Assembly (NCBI GenBank): GCA_016763955.1
Contig: JAESSU010000228.1
Location: 1-17,365 of the forward strand
Direction: 5' to 3'
Length of the DNA: 17,365 nt
Origin: Phycisphaeraceae bacterium
GTDB lineage: Bacteria; Planctomycetota; Phycisphaerae; Phycisphaerales; Phycisphaeraceae
Shown: positions 1 to 8,187 of the stretch, piece after piece
Layout of the letters: every line of letters starts with the position of its first letter
Numbering within the stretch: the first letter of the stretch is position 1
Position numbers and translations under genes: made by a program
The notes under the pieces: model-generated
Told to the model about the DNA's origin: nothing
The model's database searches: none
The model's input: the letters and a program-made list of their open reading frames with translations, nothing else

Positions 1-435
1 ATCAAATGCGGTCATTCAAAGGCATCATCGGAGGTATGAAATGAGATATGGATAGCTGGCTCCTTTCAAAGAAACCAGTATCGCAACTTAAAATCCAATG
101 CGCAACCGAACAAGCGCCTAACGCGCACGAGATTTTTATGGGATTGGTATTAGTGCTGGTTTACATTAGGACATCTTGGGGTGTGCGGTAAATCCGGGAA
201 CGATGTTTGATCATGGTTACAGCGTGACGCAAGTGTGTCTGCCTTCCACACGTCATTGATTCCGAGATAGAGCGCCTTCGCCCATTGATTGCATTAGGTG
301 GATACCTACCTGCCCGGATCATCCCAACGCAAAATGGGATAACGTCCAATACTATTGCGACCAGATGCACAAGATATAAATTAGCAATGTGTGAGTATGT
401 TGTCTTCGCTAGTCTTCGCGAGCAAGGCGACAGTT
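1..435. other. Stretch without a supportable gene
   Basis: This stretch lies downstream of the GH20 gene that ends at 436. I read all three plus frames and the main minus-strand frame. The plus-strand frames are short and interrupted. The longest candidates are a 47-codon frame from an ATG at 48 and a minus-strand frame running from 475 to 161, and neither has a recognisable motif or an associated ribosome binding site. A plus-strand stretch near 272-378 reads like protein (TCPDHPNAKWDNVQYYCDQM) but ends in a stop and has no start, so it could be a fragment of a decayed gene or chance. No tRNA, terminator hairpin or repeat is evident. Confidence 0.5.
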
Positions 436-2640
436 TTATTTCGCAGTTACATGCGGCAGCCAGCGTTTTTCCCATTCCACATTGTCATATTGCGCAATGT
501 TTGTTTTGGAATCAATCAAGCTCCATGCAGCTTCAGCAGTCGAAGCATAAATGCCCAGCTCGCGAAGGTCTTGGACTTTTTTTCGATTCCAGAATCGCCA
601 TGTTACTGGCAGCGGGCCTTTTTGAGTATGAATATAATAGGTCATATACATTGCCCAACTTGTACCCATGAGTCCCATGCCATCGGTCACGCCGTTGTCT
701 CTGGCAAGGTTAGCCATGTTTTCTGGTTTGTACCAAGAAGCGGAGATGACATCAAAACCGTTTTGTCTAAACCAACTAACTGAAGGGTAGTGTTGTGGGA
801 CGACTCCAAGTACAGCACCGCCGTATTGCCAATCCGCAATGATGATATCTTTATCAAGCAGTGGCAATGCTTGCGAAGTGTTGCGAGGTGGGCCGCCATT
901 TTGTGCAAAAAAGTAGGGGAACTGGATATGATTTAATAACATATCTCCCCATATGAGAGTGCGGCAACCTTTTTCTTTCAGATGACGGTTTAGTGCATTG
1001 GCGTAATCGGCAAACATTTTCCCGCGACTAATTTCCTTGGGCCATAACGTTCCAAAAGTGAACGATTCATCCATGCCAATATGAAATAGTTTGGGTTGGT
1101 TAAATAGTTCATAGATTTCGTCAATACAATCACGCACTAACGGAAGTACTTTGGAGCTTGCGACATTCAGCCCATAAGACAGTTGTGTCTCATCAAATTC
1201 CTTCGTGCGTTTTTTAGCGGTCATGCGGTTCGCCGCAAGGTTTTCACGCAGCAGAGTCTTCCATTTAGGGGACGATCGCTTAACTTTTCGTTCTAATAAG
1301 TCCGCATAGGGCTGAAGGTCAGCTTGACTTGTGCGGGGAGTAAAGAACTTGCCCATGGTTTTTAATTCAGGGAAAACGACGAGTCCCTGATTATTTCCAA
1401 TCTCAATAATCTGCTTGATTTGTTGGGGCGTAAACTTCGCGTCAGGCCAAAGCTCAGGGTGAGATTTAAGTTTGATAGGCGCTCTTAGCATTAAACAGAC
1501 ATGGGTATATTTGTACCGCCCTAGACGACGGAAACTCCAACGATAGAAGTTCATCGTGTCCTCGTCAGATTTACCGGTTCTGCGAAGTGGAACATGCATT
1601 GCGCGGAACGTTAAGTCGGGTAAATCCCGAACCGTTAATTGAGTCATCTTCCCATCAGGTGATTGCTCTAGAACTTGGAGCAGGCTTTGAATGCCATTGC
1701 GCAGGCCTTGGTCATCAAAGCCTTTGATAGCGAAACCCTCTGGCAGAATTGCGAGCGTGTAACCCCCTTCAAAGGGGGGAGGACCTTGGAGATTTTCAAA
1801 AAGATCAATCCCCGCTGTATTGCTCACGCACAAAAAAGGTTCATCGGTTGGATGTGCAGTGATCTGGAAATCATCTTTTTGTTTACCCGTGATAAAGGTT
1901 ACTTCACGCTCAAGTAGGGCGGTTGCTTTAGGTCGACTACTTTGTACAAATAGTTTTTGGCCCAGTTGAAAACTTCCGCTTGTCATGTCGAGTTGTTTGG
2001 GGGTGGGCACGATGTGAAATAACAGTGATGATTTTTTTTGTGCCAGAGCAATGGCTTTAGCATCACTTGTATTTTCTGCGGAGGTATTGATTTTAGGAAT
2101 GGTGATCTGTGTGGCATCTTCGGTTAATGAGAAATTGCGTAGCAGGGTTTTACCGCTTTGTTTGCCGAGAAACAGGCGTATGGAGGGCGTGTTGCCTTGG
2201 ACTAAATCTTTGGCAACAAAGGTGAAATGATGTCGCTTCCATGTTGTCGAAAATGCGAGTTGCTTGCCTAATCCATAGTTGTTAAAAGGAGGTCTCGTCT
2301 GTGCACAGACAACTTGGATCGCTGCTTTTTTGCTATCGATTTTAGCGTCAAAGGAAAGTTTGTACCGCTGGCCTTCTTTTAGTGCAACAGGGTGGATTAG
2401 CTGCAAACTATCGGAAGATTTGGCTGACTCGATTTCAATCGTCAATACACTTTGGTCAATATGGTGTTTGGCTGATTCCTGAAGCGTTTTGTGAATATAG
2501 ACAGACCATCCCTTAAGACCTTTACTAAAATCATGGTTTCTTAGTAACTCTTTGGCAAAGACGGGGCTGGTGCATAGTCCTAGAATGAGCCATAGGTAGC
2601 ATATGTTTTTGGAAATTGAGTTTGTAGTGGATGGGGCCAT
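436..2640 (-). CDS. Secreted GH20-type beta-N-acetylhexosaminidase with N-terminal carbohydrate-binding module (gene D)
   Basis: A 734-residue exported protein. Residues 1-29 form a signal peptide ending SPVFA. Residues about 32-172 are a CenC/CBM4_9-like beta-sandwich (opening LLRNHDFSKGLKGW, closing KTLLRNFSLTED). Residues about 208-345 match the GH20b domain that precedes family 20 catalytic barrels (VPTPKQLDM near the start, GYTLAILPEGFAIKGFDDQGLRNGIQSL split over its end). The barrel follows, from RAMHVPLRR to the C-terminus. The catalytic Asp-Glu pair is D524-E525 in HIGMDESF, and pocket-type tryptophan motifs follow (LIWGDML, ADWQYGG, SASWYKP, GTSWAMY). Family 20 enzymes hydrolyse terminal beta-GlcNAc/GalNAc with the substrate acetamido group as nucleophile. 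The start lacks a strong Shine-Dalgarno but is fixed by the signal peptide. It lies 87 bases after B-prime and is probably co-transcribed with it. The exact linkage and substrate cannot be read from sequence. Confidence 0.88.
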   Translation of the reverse strand: MAPSTTNSISKNICYLWLILGLCTSPVFAKELLRNHDFSKGLKGWSVYIHKTLQESAKHHIDQSVLTIEIESAKSSDSLQLIHPVALKEGQRYKLSFDAKIDSKKAAIQVVCAQTRPPFNNYGLGKQLAFSTTWKRHHFTFVAKDLVQGNTPSIRLFLGKQSGKTLLRNFSLTEDATQITIPKINTSAENTSDAKAIALAQKKSSLLFHIVPTPKQLDMTSGSFQLGQKLFVQSSRPKATALLEREVTFITGKQKDDFQITAHPTDEPFLCVSNTAGIDLFENLQGPPPFEGGYTLAILPEGFAIKGFDDQGLRNGIQSLLQVLEQSPDGKMTQLTVRDLPDLTFRAMHVPLRRTGKSDEDTMNFYRWSFRRLGRYKYTHVCLMLRAPIKLKSHPELWPDAKFTPQQIKQIIEIGNNQGLVVFPELKTMGKFFTPRTSQADLQPYADLLERKVKRSSPKWKTLLRENLAANRMTAKKRTKEFDETQLSYGLNVASSKVLPLVRDCIDEIYELFNQPKLFHIGMDESFTFGTLWPKEISRGKMFADYANALNRHLKEKGCRTLIWGDMLLNHIQFPYFFAQNGGPPRNTSQALPLLDKDIIIADWQYGGAVLGVVPQHYPSVSWFRQNGFDVISASWYKPENMANLARDNGVTDGMGLMGTSWAMYMTYYIHTQKGPLPVTWRFWNRKKVQDLRELGIYASTAEAAWSLIDSKTNIAQYDNVEWEKRWLPHVTAK

Positions 2641-2727
2641 CTATTTTCTTTTCTCTGGGTGAGCCATTTGTATTTTAATTAATTCAAAAATCACTGATCG
2701 ATTACATTGTGGGTGATAGGACTTGAA

Positions 2728-4905
2728 TCAATTTCCTATTTTATACACATGTCGTTGATAAGGTTTGAAAGTATCTTTGATTTGGTTGCCTTTAATGTTA
2801 ACCGTTCGGCTTTCGAAAAGAACCGTAGCAAATTTTCCAGATGATGAAATCTTAATTGTAGCATTGACTGATGACGGTGGATCATTAACCGCAATAATAT
2901 ATTTTTTCCCATTGTAGGTTTTGCCTACAAGATTAATGGAAGGTGAGTTTGTGTTCACATTAGGTTGGGGTTCAAGTGAATATAAAATGGGAGTAAGTTT
3001 ACGGATCTCACCAGTAAGCTTACGCATCTCATTCCACAGCCCCTTGCCCAGAGATTTGTGAGCAAAGTATTTGATGGCCTTTGAGCCATGGATTAGGGCA
3101 AGGTAGGTCATACATTGCACTTCAGCATCGGTGGGTTCACGAAAAATAAAATAAGCATTGCCCGAATTTTGAAGCCATATCCAACTGGGCTTTCCTGCTT
3201 TGGCGGCAATATTGTCTAATTTTCTGGCGTAGGTGGATACGGTGGATGGACTCCAAAAAGTGAGCGGATAATAATCGATGCAGAGAATATCACTGAGGTA
3301 ATCCCCTTTTAATTCTCTAAATAAGATATTGGTATAAGCAGGGTGGCTTGCGTCAAGAGATTTGACGAGTTTATATCTAGCGTTGGCCTTCTCCCAAGAT
3401 GGTGAAGTTGGCAATCCCCCTGGCTCGTCATAGACATACCAAGCGATTAGTGCGGGATGATTTTTAAGTCCATTGACCCATTGGGTGACTTGGGCGTCAG
3501 TTACTTTTTTGCCGATCCATAGAATGACCTTTAAGCCATTGGCCCGGGCGTCATCCATTGTGGCATGAAGGCTCGCAACAGTCTGGGGAGGGTTTGCAGT
3601 GAAGCAGAGTGTATTAAAACCTGATCGTGCAAGGTCGTTAATCACACTCGGTGAGGGTGTACCCTCCCAGCCTACGGTCGTCGGAATAAAAGGCTTGCCA
3701 TCAACAAGGAAACGTCGGTTAGCATCGATGCTTACAACGCCTTTGCTTGTGTCAGGGGTGATTGCGTAGTCCGCAACGGCAGGTTCGTTATTTTGCACCG
3801 CGTGACCCGTGATGATGAGATCTTTAGGTGCAGTCTGATAAGCGGTCGCAACAGTGCCTTTTTCGACCTGAACGTTATCAACCCAGAGTACACCGTGGCT
3901 AGCTGGCCCGATTTGGCAGCGTGTTTGAGAAGACGTTTTTCTGGGTGTGAAACTAACCTCGTAGCGCTTCCATGTATTGGTCACGGTGACTGTTTTATTA
4001 AGCCATGTGTTTTTAAGTGTATAGGTTTTAAAGGTAACTTTTTGTCCATTAGGCTGATCACTTTTGAGCCACGCTGAAAATATGTAAGGCTGTTTTTGTA
4101 ATACACGAAAGAAAGTAGAAACCGCTGCGCGTTTGGCTGTGTCAGTTAATTTAGCAAGACGAAGAGACCTTGCCCCTTGATAGCTAACCGAGTTGTCAAT
4201 ACCCCAAGCAGCCCGCCATGTGTCCATGTCGGAGATCCAATGGTCTTGTTGTAAACCCCAATGGCCAGGCCCCCAATAATCAGGGAGCCGTTCCGTTGAG
4301 CAGGCCTCAAAACCGCTATTGTTGACTAAATTTACGACATTGATCTGTTGCATTCGTAAGTCTGCGATTGAAACGCTCGTGGCAACGGTTTTATTTTGCC
4401 AAACGGAGATGAGAACCTTATTGATGTCCGTCCAGCCCGAGGGCTTTCCTTCTGCTCGAAACATTGCTTGGGGGATTAAGACGGTCTGCCATTGATCCGT
4501 GAGAAGTGGAACTGCTGCGTGACAGACATACCAACCTTTGTCGCCACTCTTAAAATAGATCGAGATTTTATCGATTGCTGAAATGTTAGGACACTTGAAA
4601 CGAAAATACAGATAATTGTATTGTGAAAGATCAAGATTAACCGCCTTGTCCCAACTGGCTCTTTGTGTCCACGTACGGAAATTGCATGGTAGCGTCAAGC
4701 ATTCGACGCCATCGACTGTCTCGGGCTTTGGTGTAAGGGCCGCTAATGCCGGTGTCCATCGGGTAGCTGCCTTGTCCGGTGAGTCGTAAAGCATCGTGTC
4801 AATTGAAAGCTCCCCGACAATCTGTGCTTTGACTAAGGAAGCCGTTGTAATCATTGGCAATGCAAATACAAATGCAATGACGGTTCTTAAAATAAAATGC
4901 CTCAT
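2728..4905 (-). CDS. Secreted multidomain glycosidase-like protein, TIM barrel plus two binding modules (gene B-prime)
   Basis: A 725-residue exported protein (signal peptide about 1-27, ending LVKA). Residues about 30-190 are a galactose-binding-like beta-sandwich of the CIA30/CBM11 kind (YNYLYFRFKCP, KGWYVCHAAVPLLTDQW). Residues about 193-360 are a CBM4_9-like module (NLVNNSGFEAC, FSAWLKSDQPNG, LWVDNVQVE). Residues about 393-640 look like a TIM barrel that opens with FLVDGKPFIPTTVGW and carries WYVYDEP, where D493-E494 is a candidate catalytic carboxylate pair, followed by ILCIDYYPLTFW. A small beta domain ends the protein. The barrel resembles clan GH-A-like enzymes, but I cannot place it in a numbered family and the activity is unknown. 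Its ATG overlaps the stop of gene C by four bases (ATGA), so translation is probably coupled. A broken paralogue lies at 9577-11699 and a tail fragment at 8021-8166. Confidence 0.82.
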   Translation of the reverse strand: MRHFILRTVIAFVFALPMITTASLVKAQIVGELSIDTMLYDSPDKAATRWTPALAALTPKPETVDGVECLTLPCNFRTWTQRASWDKAVNLDLSQYNYLYFRFKCPNISAIDKISIYFKSGDKGWYVCHAAVPLLTDQWQTVLIPQAMFRAEGKPSGWTDINKVLISVWQNKTVATSVSIADLRMQQINVVNLVNNSGFEACSTERLPDYWGPGHWGLQQDHWISDMDTWRAAWGIDNSVSYQGARSLRLAKLTDTAKRAAVSTFFRVLQKQPYIFSAWLKSDQPNGQKVTFKTYTLKNTWLNKTVTVTNTWKRYEVSFTPRKTSSQTRCQIGPASHGVLWVDNVQVEKGTVATAYQTAPKDLIITGHAVQNNEPAVADYAITPDTSKGVVSIDANRRFLVDGKPFIPTTVGWEGTPSPSVINDLARSGFNTLCFTANPPQTVASLHATMDDARANGLKVILWIGKKVTDAQVTQWVNGLKNHPALIAWYVYDEPGGLPTSPSWEKANARYKLVKSLDASHPAYTNILFRELKGDYLSDILCIDYYPLTFWSPSTVSTYARKLDNIAAKAGKPSWIWLQNSGNAYFIFREPTDAEVQCMTYLALIHGSKAIKYFAHKSLGKGLWNEMRKLTGEIRKLTPILYSLEPQPNVNTNSPSINLVGKTYNGKKYIIAVNDPPSSVNATIKISSSGKFATVLFESRTVNIKGNQIKDTFKPYQRHVYKIGN

Positions 4906-7900
4906 TTTTCAATTCCATTTTGAGGGGCTTTAAATCGTAATTCGCCAAAGTAGTTTGGTTGCAAAAACCAAAGCATCGTGCCTGGGGGTAACATGGCCCA
5001 GCTTGAATAATTAGCTTTGGGGTATCGTTGAGTTCGGCCAAAATTGATTTTCCAAGTTTTGCCCGCAAGGTCTTTTCCTTGAGCATCAAACCATGTCAAC
5101 GGAATGGCCATGACGCTAGTCCAGTGATTTTTATGAATTTCACTATGCGCTTCAATATCCACAGGCAATGCGTCTTGGAAATGACGCTTCGAAAATTTGT
5201 TGCCGCCCGCATTAACAATTACTTGATTAAAAGCGTTCTCTGCTATTTCGGGGTTTTTCATTGACTTTACAAAAATTTGCACGCAATCATTTTCCCAGAT
5301 CGGCGTGGCTGACTGGGCTGTTTTGTTGTTATTGTATTCCAGCATTTTGGCATCAGGAAAATAACACTCGAGCCGAATGTACAAGTTTTTAGCATCATAG
5401 GTTGCCTGCGCCGTGGTTCGCCACCTTGAGAGAATGAGTTGTTGGAGTTGTTTTGGAGACTTCTTCTGCCGGGTAACGAAGTCTTCGACGATGGCGATAT
5501 CTTTCCAAAAGGCATTAGATTTCCATTGACCCGAACTAGGCTTTTTAGGCACGCAGTCATAGATTGCAGGCTTTTTAAGTGCGAATATTTTTTTCGGTGT
5601 TAAGGCAGGCGAGGATGAAATCTTGATATGTTGAGCATTCTGTGGGGCCCATGTTAAAAGGTGACTTTCTGACTTTTTGGTTTTTCTGGTGACAGACTCG
5701 ATATTGGAAAATGTTTTTCCGTTGCGACTCAAACTGATTTGGGGTTGCGATGTAGACTTGCCTTGAAGTTCAACACCCCACAGCGAACGTGTAAAACCAA
5801 GATCCAAAGTGGCCTGGTTTTTATTCTCGGTGAGAGGCATTTTCTTGAGATCATCAATGGGAAGTGGGATACATTGTTGGCCGTCGAACTCAATAAAGGG
5901 CGTGCTTTGCTGCTTCCAGACATCTGCTGTGAGCTTCTGGTAGAAATCCGAGAGATGATCCATTTGCCGCGAAATACGTTCCTCGTTGACCGCTGGATGA
6001 AATTGTGCGTTAGCGACCGCCGGTAAGATATATTTTTTTACTGCATTGGTACGTTGTTTTAATTCTTTTGATAGTATTTTTGCGTCGGCTCGAACATTTT
6101 TTCCAGCCGTGATTTCAAATGCGATGCGGCCACGTGTTTCTTTTTCCTGTTTCGCCAAATTTAGAGCAAAGCTCAAACCACGTTTACGGCACAAAAGGTC
6201 AGATTCGTTGTATAGTTGGTAAACAGCTTTACTGGGTTTCTGCCATGACCACATATATTCCGCTGAAAAATTCAACGATGACCACATTCGCTCAGCTTCT
6301 CCCCAATAGCTAAAAATGAAGCCTAGATTGTTGGGGTCCCCTTGATACTTGCCCATCGCCTCTTTCCATAGCCAAATGTTGTCGTTGGTATAGCCGGCAC
6401 TAGTGCCTAGAGTTGGCCGCTTAGAATCTTTGATGAGCAGTTCGAGTCTTTGGGTGAGGTACTTTTTGACGCGAGCAGTGGCGGGATAGACCCAAGGCAT
6501 AATGATAAAGTCCTGAGGGACTGCGTCAAAAATCGCTTTGTTTGCGATGGCAACTTCGCGAGTGTGATCGATAAAAAGATCATTCCACACCATGATTTTG
6601 ATTTCGGGGCCAGCCGCTTTGATCTGATCATACCAATGGTTAATGTCACGGATCACGATTTCGTCAGTGGTCATGCCGCTCTGTTGACAGCGGCTGCATC
6701 GGTTGATGTAACGCACTTCATCGTGGCCGATATGAATGTATTTAGGGTTAAATTTTTCGATGACATTTTGGACTGTACGATCGATGATTTTATAAGTTTC
6801 CGGCTCAAGCGGGCAGTAAGGAGTCTGCAGATTGCAGTAGTTCATGTAGTTGTAACTAAGCACAACCGTTTGGCCGTCTTTGATTTGAGAGTCAGCGGTG
6901 CGCACAATTTTCCAAGGCGCATTGCTTTTTTCAAAGCGAGGCTTGGTCTTGCCTGCAATAATTTTGTAGTCTTTCCCTTCGATGTATGTTTGCTTCTTTT
7001 GTGTGTCAGTAATGACAATGGGTGCTGCCTTGGTCACTAGCACATTGGGATGGTTAAATGTAACTTCAGTTTGCCCGGTAAGAATCTGTTTTTCGTCGCG
7101 TATCCAAATACCTTCGCTGCAATTGGGGTTGATGCCGACCACGCCATAGGCCCAGCCAAATCCCTGAATCATCGGGACGGGTTCAACGTTGTACTTGCGG
7201 CAAAGACGAAAGAATTCTTGAGCTTTGACAAGGTTTGTCCCCGTTGGGTTATACCACCAGTTTCCCCGTGCATACCACCTTGATTCCACGATGGCCATAT
7301 TCATTTTTAGGGAGGCGAGCTTTTTGATGTAGGATTCCATGCCCAGCGTACGAGAGCTGCCATACGAAGCGCGAATGTCCTGCGTCGGCCAGTCGCAAAT
7401 GAGCATGGCAGGAATATTGCCGTCTAGTGTGAGCAGTTGCCTTAACGTTTGCACGCCATAAAAAACACCTTTTTCACTTGGCGCCCAAATTAGAATACTA
7501 TCACCAGTTATTGCTAGTCGGTACTTCTCATCACTTTCGCGTGCTGCAGCTGGCAGCGAGTTTAACAATGCTAAACTTTTCTGATAAGCAGCTTGCTTGT
7601 TGTCTCCATTGCTAAGCAGTAAATAAAATCCTGTTGGATTAAGAGGCCTGGATGTGACTGTTGGGTTTATATCGTATGCAGTCTTCAAATCATCCGTCAG
7701 CATCGTTGATGCTTGCTTGAGCAATGGTGGGGAATTAGGCGGCAACGTGATGGTTGTGCCAGATGAAATCTCAAAGGTTGTTTTTGCCAGGTCAAAGACA
7801 TATACCTGCTGAGGTTCAGGGACAACGCCCAGCAATTGATCCGTGGGTTTGATTTCGACCGCGTTTGTTAATGTTGCGACAAACAAACTGACTAGTAACG

Positions 7901-7925
7901 AAGAAATGAGAAGTGTTTTTTTCAT
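4902..7925 (-). CDS. Secreted GH20-type beta-N-acetylhexosaminidase with C-terminal binding modules (gene C)
   Basis: A 1007-residue exported protein, long for family 20 because of added C-terminal modules. A short signal peptide (1-22, ending LTNA) precedes a GH20b-like domain (about 30-180; VVPEPQQVYVF, SEKGVFYGVQTLRQLL). The barrel (about 183-570) opens with IRASYGSSRTLGM, carries the catalytic pair D402-E403 in HIGHDEVRY, then a CSRC cysteine pair, MVWNDLF and IIMPWVYP. Residues about 700-790 look like a discoidin (F5/8)-like beta-sandwich. Residues about 803-1003 match the CBM9-like fold (AFWKDIA, ENDCVQIFV, MAIPLTWF, NFGRTQR, FGELRF). The start has no clear Shine-Dalgarno sequence, but the signal peptide fixes it. 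The gene is the first complete one after two gene remnants and probably has its own promoter (see 7937-7978). It shares a 4-base overlap with B-prime. Likely role: exo-release of N-acetylhexosamine from a bound glycan outside the cytoplasm. Confidence 0.88.
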   Translation of the reverse strand: MKKTLLISSLLVSLFVATLTNAVEIKPTDQLLGVVPEPQQVYVFDLAKTTFEISSGTTITLPPNSPPLLKQASTMLTDDLKTAYDINPTVTSRPLNPTGFYLLLSNGDNKQAAYQKSLALLNSLPAAARESDEKYRLAITGDSILIWAPSEKGVFYGVQTLRQLLTLDGNIPAMLICDWPTQDIRASYGSSRTLGMESYIKKLASLKMNMAIVESRWYARGNWWYNPTGTNLVKAQEFFRLCRKYNVEPVPMIQGFGWAYGVVGINPNCSEGIWIRDEKQILTGQTEVTFNHPNVLVTKAAPIVITDTQKKQTYIEGKDYKIIAGKTKPRFEKSNAPWKIVRTADSQIKDGQTVVLSYNYMNYCNLQTPYCPLEPETYKIIDRTVQNVIEKFNPKYIHIGHDEVRYINRCSRCQQSGMTTDEIVIRDINHWYDQIKAAGPEIKIMVWNDLFIDHTREVAIANKAIFDAVPQDFIIMPWVYPATARVKKYLTQRLELLIKDSKRPTLGTSAGYTNDNIWLWKEAMGKYQGDPNNLGFIFSYWGEAERMWSSLNFSAEYMWSWQKPSKAVYQLYNESDLLCRKRGLSFALNLAKQEKETRGRIAFEITAGKNVRADAKILSKELKQRTNAVKKYILPAVANAQFHPAVNEERISRQMDHLSDFYQKLTADVWKQQSTPFIEFDGQQCIPLPIDDLKKMPLTENKNQATLDLGFTRSLWGVELQGKSTSQPQISLSRNGKTFSNIESVTRKTKKSESHLLTWAPQNAQHIKISSSPALTPKKIFALKKPAIYDCVPKKPSSGQWKSNAFWKDIAIVEDFVTRQKKSPKQLQQLILSRWRTTAQATYDAKNLYIRLECYFPDAKMLEYNNNKTAQSATPIWENDCVQIFVKSMKNPEIAENAFNQVIVNAGGNKFSKRHFQDALPVDIEAHSEIHKNHWTSVMAIPLTWFDAQGKDLAGKTWKINFGRTQRYPKANYSSWAMLPPGTMLWFLQPNYFGELRFKAPQNGIEK

Positions 7926-7936
7926 GATGGGAAAAC

Positions 7937-7978
7937 CGTATATACGAAATGCTAATTGTAAAAAGAACCTTTAAAGGT
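7937..7978 (-). promoter_or_regulatory. Candidate promoter/operator region of gene C
   Basis: Two perfect palindromes lie within 42 bases just upstream of gene C: CGTATATACG at 7937-7946 and ACCTTTAAAGGT at 7967-7978. Between them, on the minus strand, TACAAT (7960-7955) resembles a -10 box, about 30 bases before the start codon. A convincing -35 box at 17 bases is not seen. Palindromes that flank or overlap a promoter are typical operator positions for GntR- or LacI-type regulators, and such a regulator is encoded at the right end of the window. Perfect 10- and 12-base palindromes occur a few times by chance in 17 kb, so only their clustering here is suggestive. Confidence 0.3.
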
Positions 7979-8020
7979 ATGTTGTGAGAATGTTTTTTAA
8001 GTAAAAATCCTTTGCGACGG

Positions 8021-8166
8021 CTATTCCCATGAAATAGGCATTTGGATTTTGGCGGATTCATCTGCTAGTTCATAAACATGTCGCTGGTAAGGTTTGAATG
8101 TGTCTGTAATTTGTTGGTTTTGGATTCGAATCGTTCGGCCCTCAAAAATACCCAATGTTACAATTC
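8021..8166 (-). pseudogene. 3'-terminal remnant of a B-type glycosidase-like gene
   Basis: Read on the minus strand, this segment encodes a tail containing IFEGRTIRIQNQQ and ITDTFKPYQRHVYELAD. It aligns without gaps to the C-termini of B-prime (FESRTVNIKGNQIKDTFKPY, then QRHVYKIGN) and B (FENRIVKVKVNQITDTF, then KAYQRHVYELTD). At DNA level 8060-8112 is roughly 90 percent identical to 9584-9636. The frame has no start; a TGA at about 8167-8169 closes it upstream, and it runs past the usual end to a TAG at 8021-8023, adding about a dozen codons. The rest of the gene is missing: immediately upstream sits the SGNH esterase. This is a third, almost wholly deleted copy of the B family, not a functional gene. 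Confidence 0.85.
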
Positions 8167-8187
8167 AGAATGGAATCCTCTTCGTTT

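Noticed and set aside
48..191. A 47-codon plus-strand frame with a nearby GGAGGT
   Set aside because: The GGAGGT (31-36) is better spaced for the ATGs at 36 and 41, which meet stops within a few codons, so no credible product results.
161..475. A 104-codon minus-strand frame beyond the end of gene D
   Set aside because: It overlaps the D 3' end in another frame, has no ribosome binding site, and its Arg/His-rich sequence matches nothing I recognise.
285..783. Two overlapping plus-strand open frames of about 130 codons
   Set aside because: Both run antisense through the C-terminal coding region of gene D, which has clear GH20 homology, and neither shows a motif.
6450..7040. A 196-codon plus-strand open frame antisense to gene C
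   Set aside because: It lies wholly inside the catalytic barrel of gene C, has no ribosome binding site or known motif, and its composition is that of a reverse-frame shadow.
7816..8061. An 81-codon minus-strand frame across the gene C start
   Set aside because: It overlaps the C signal peptide and the B-type remnant in different frames and shows no motif of its own.
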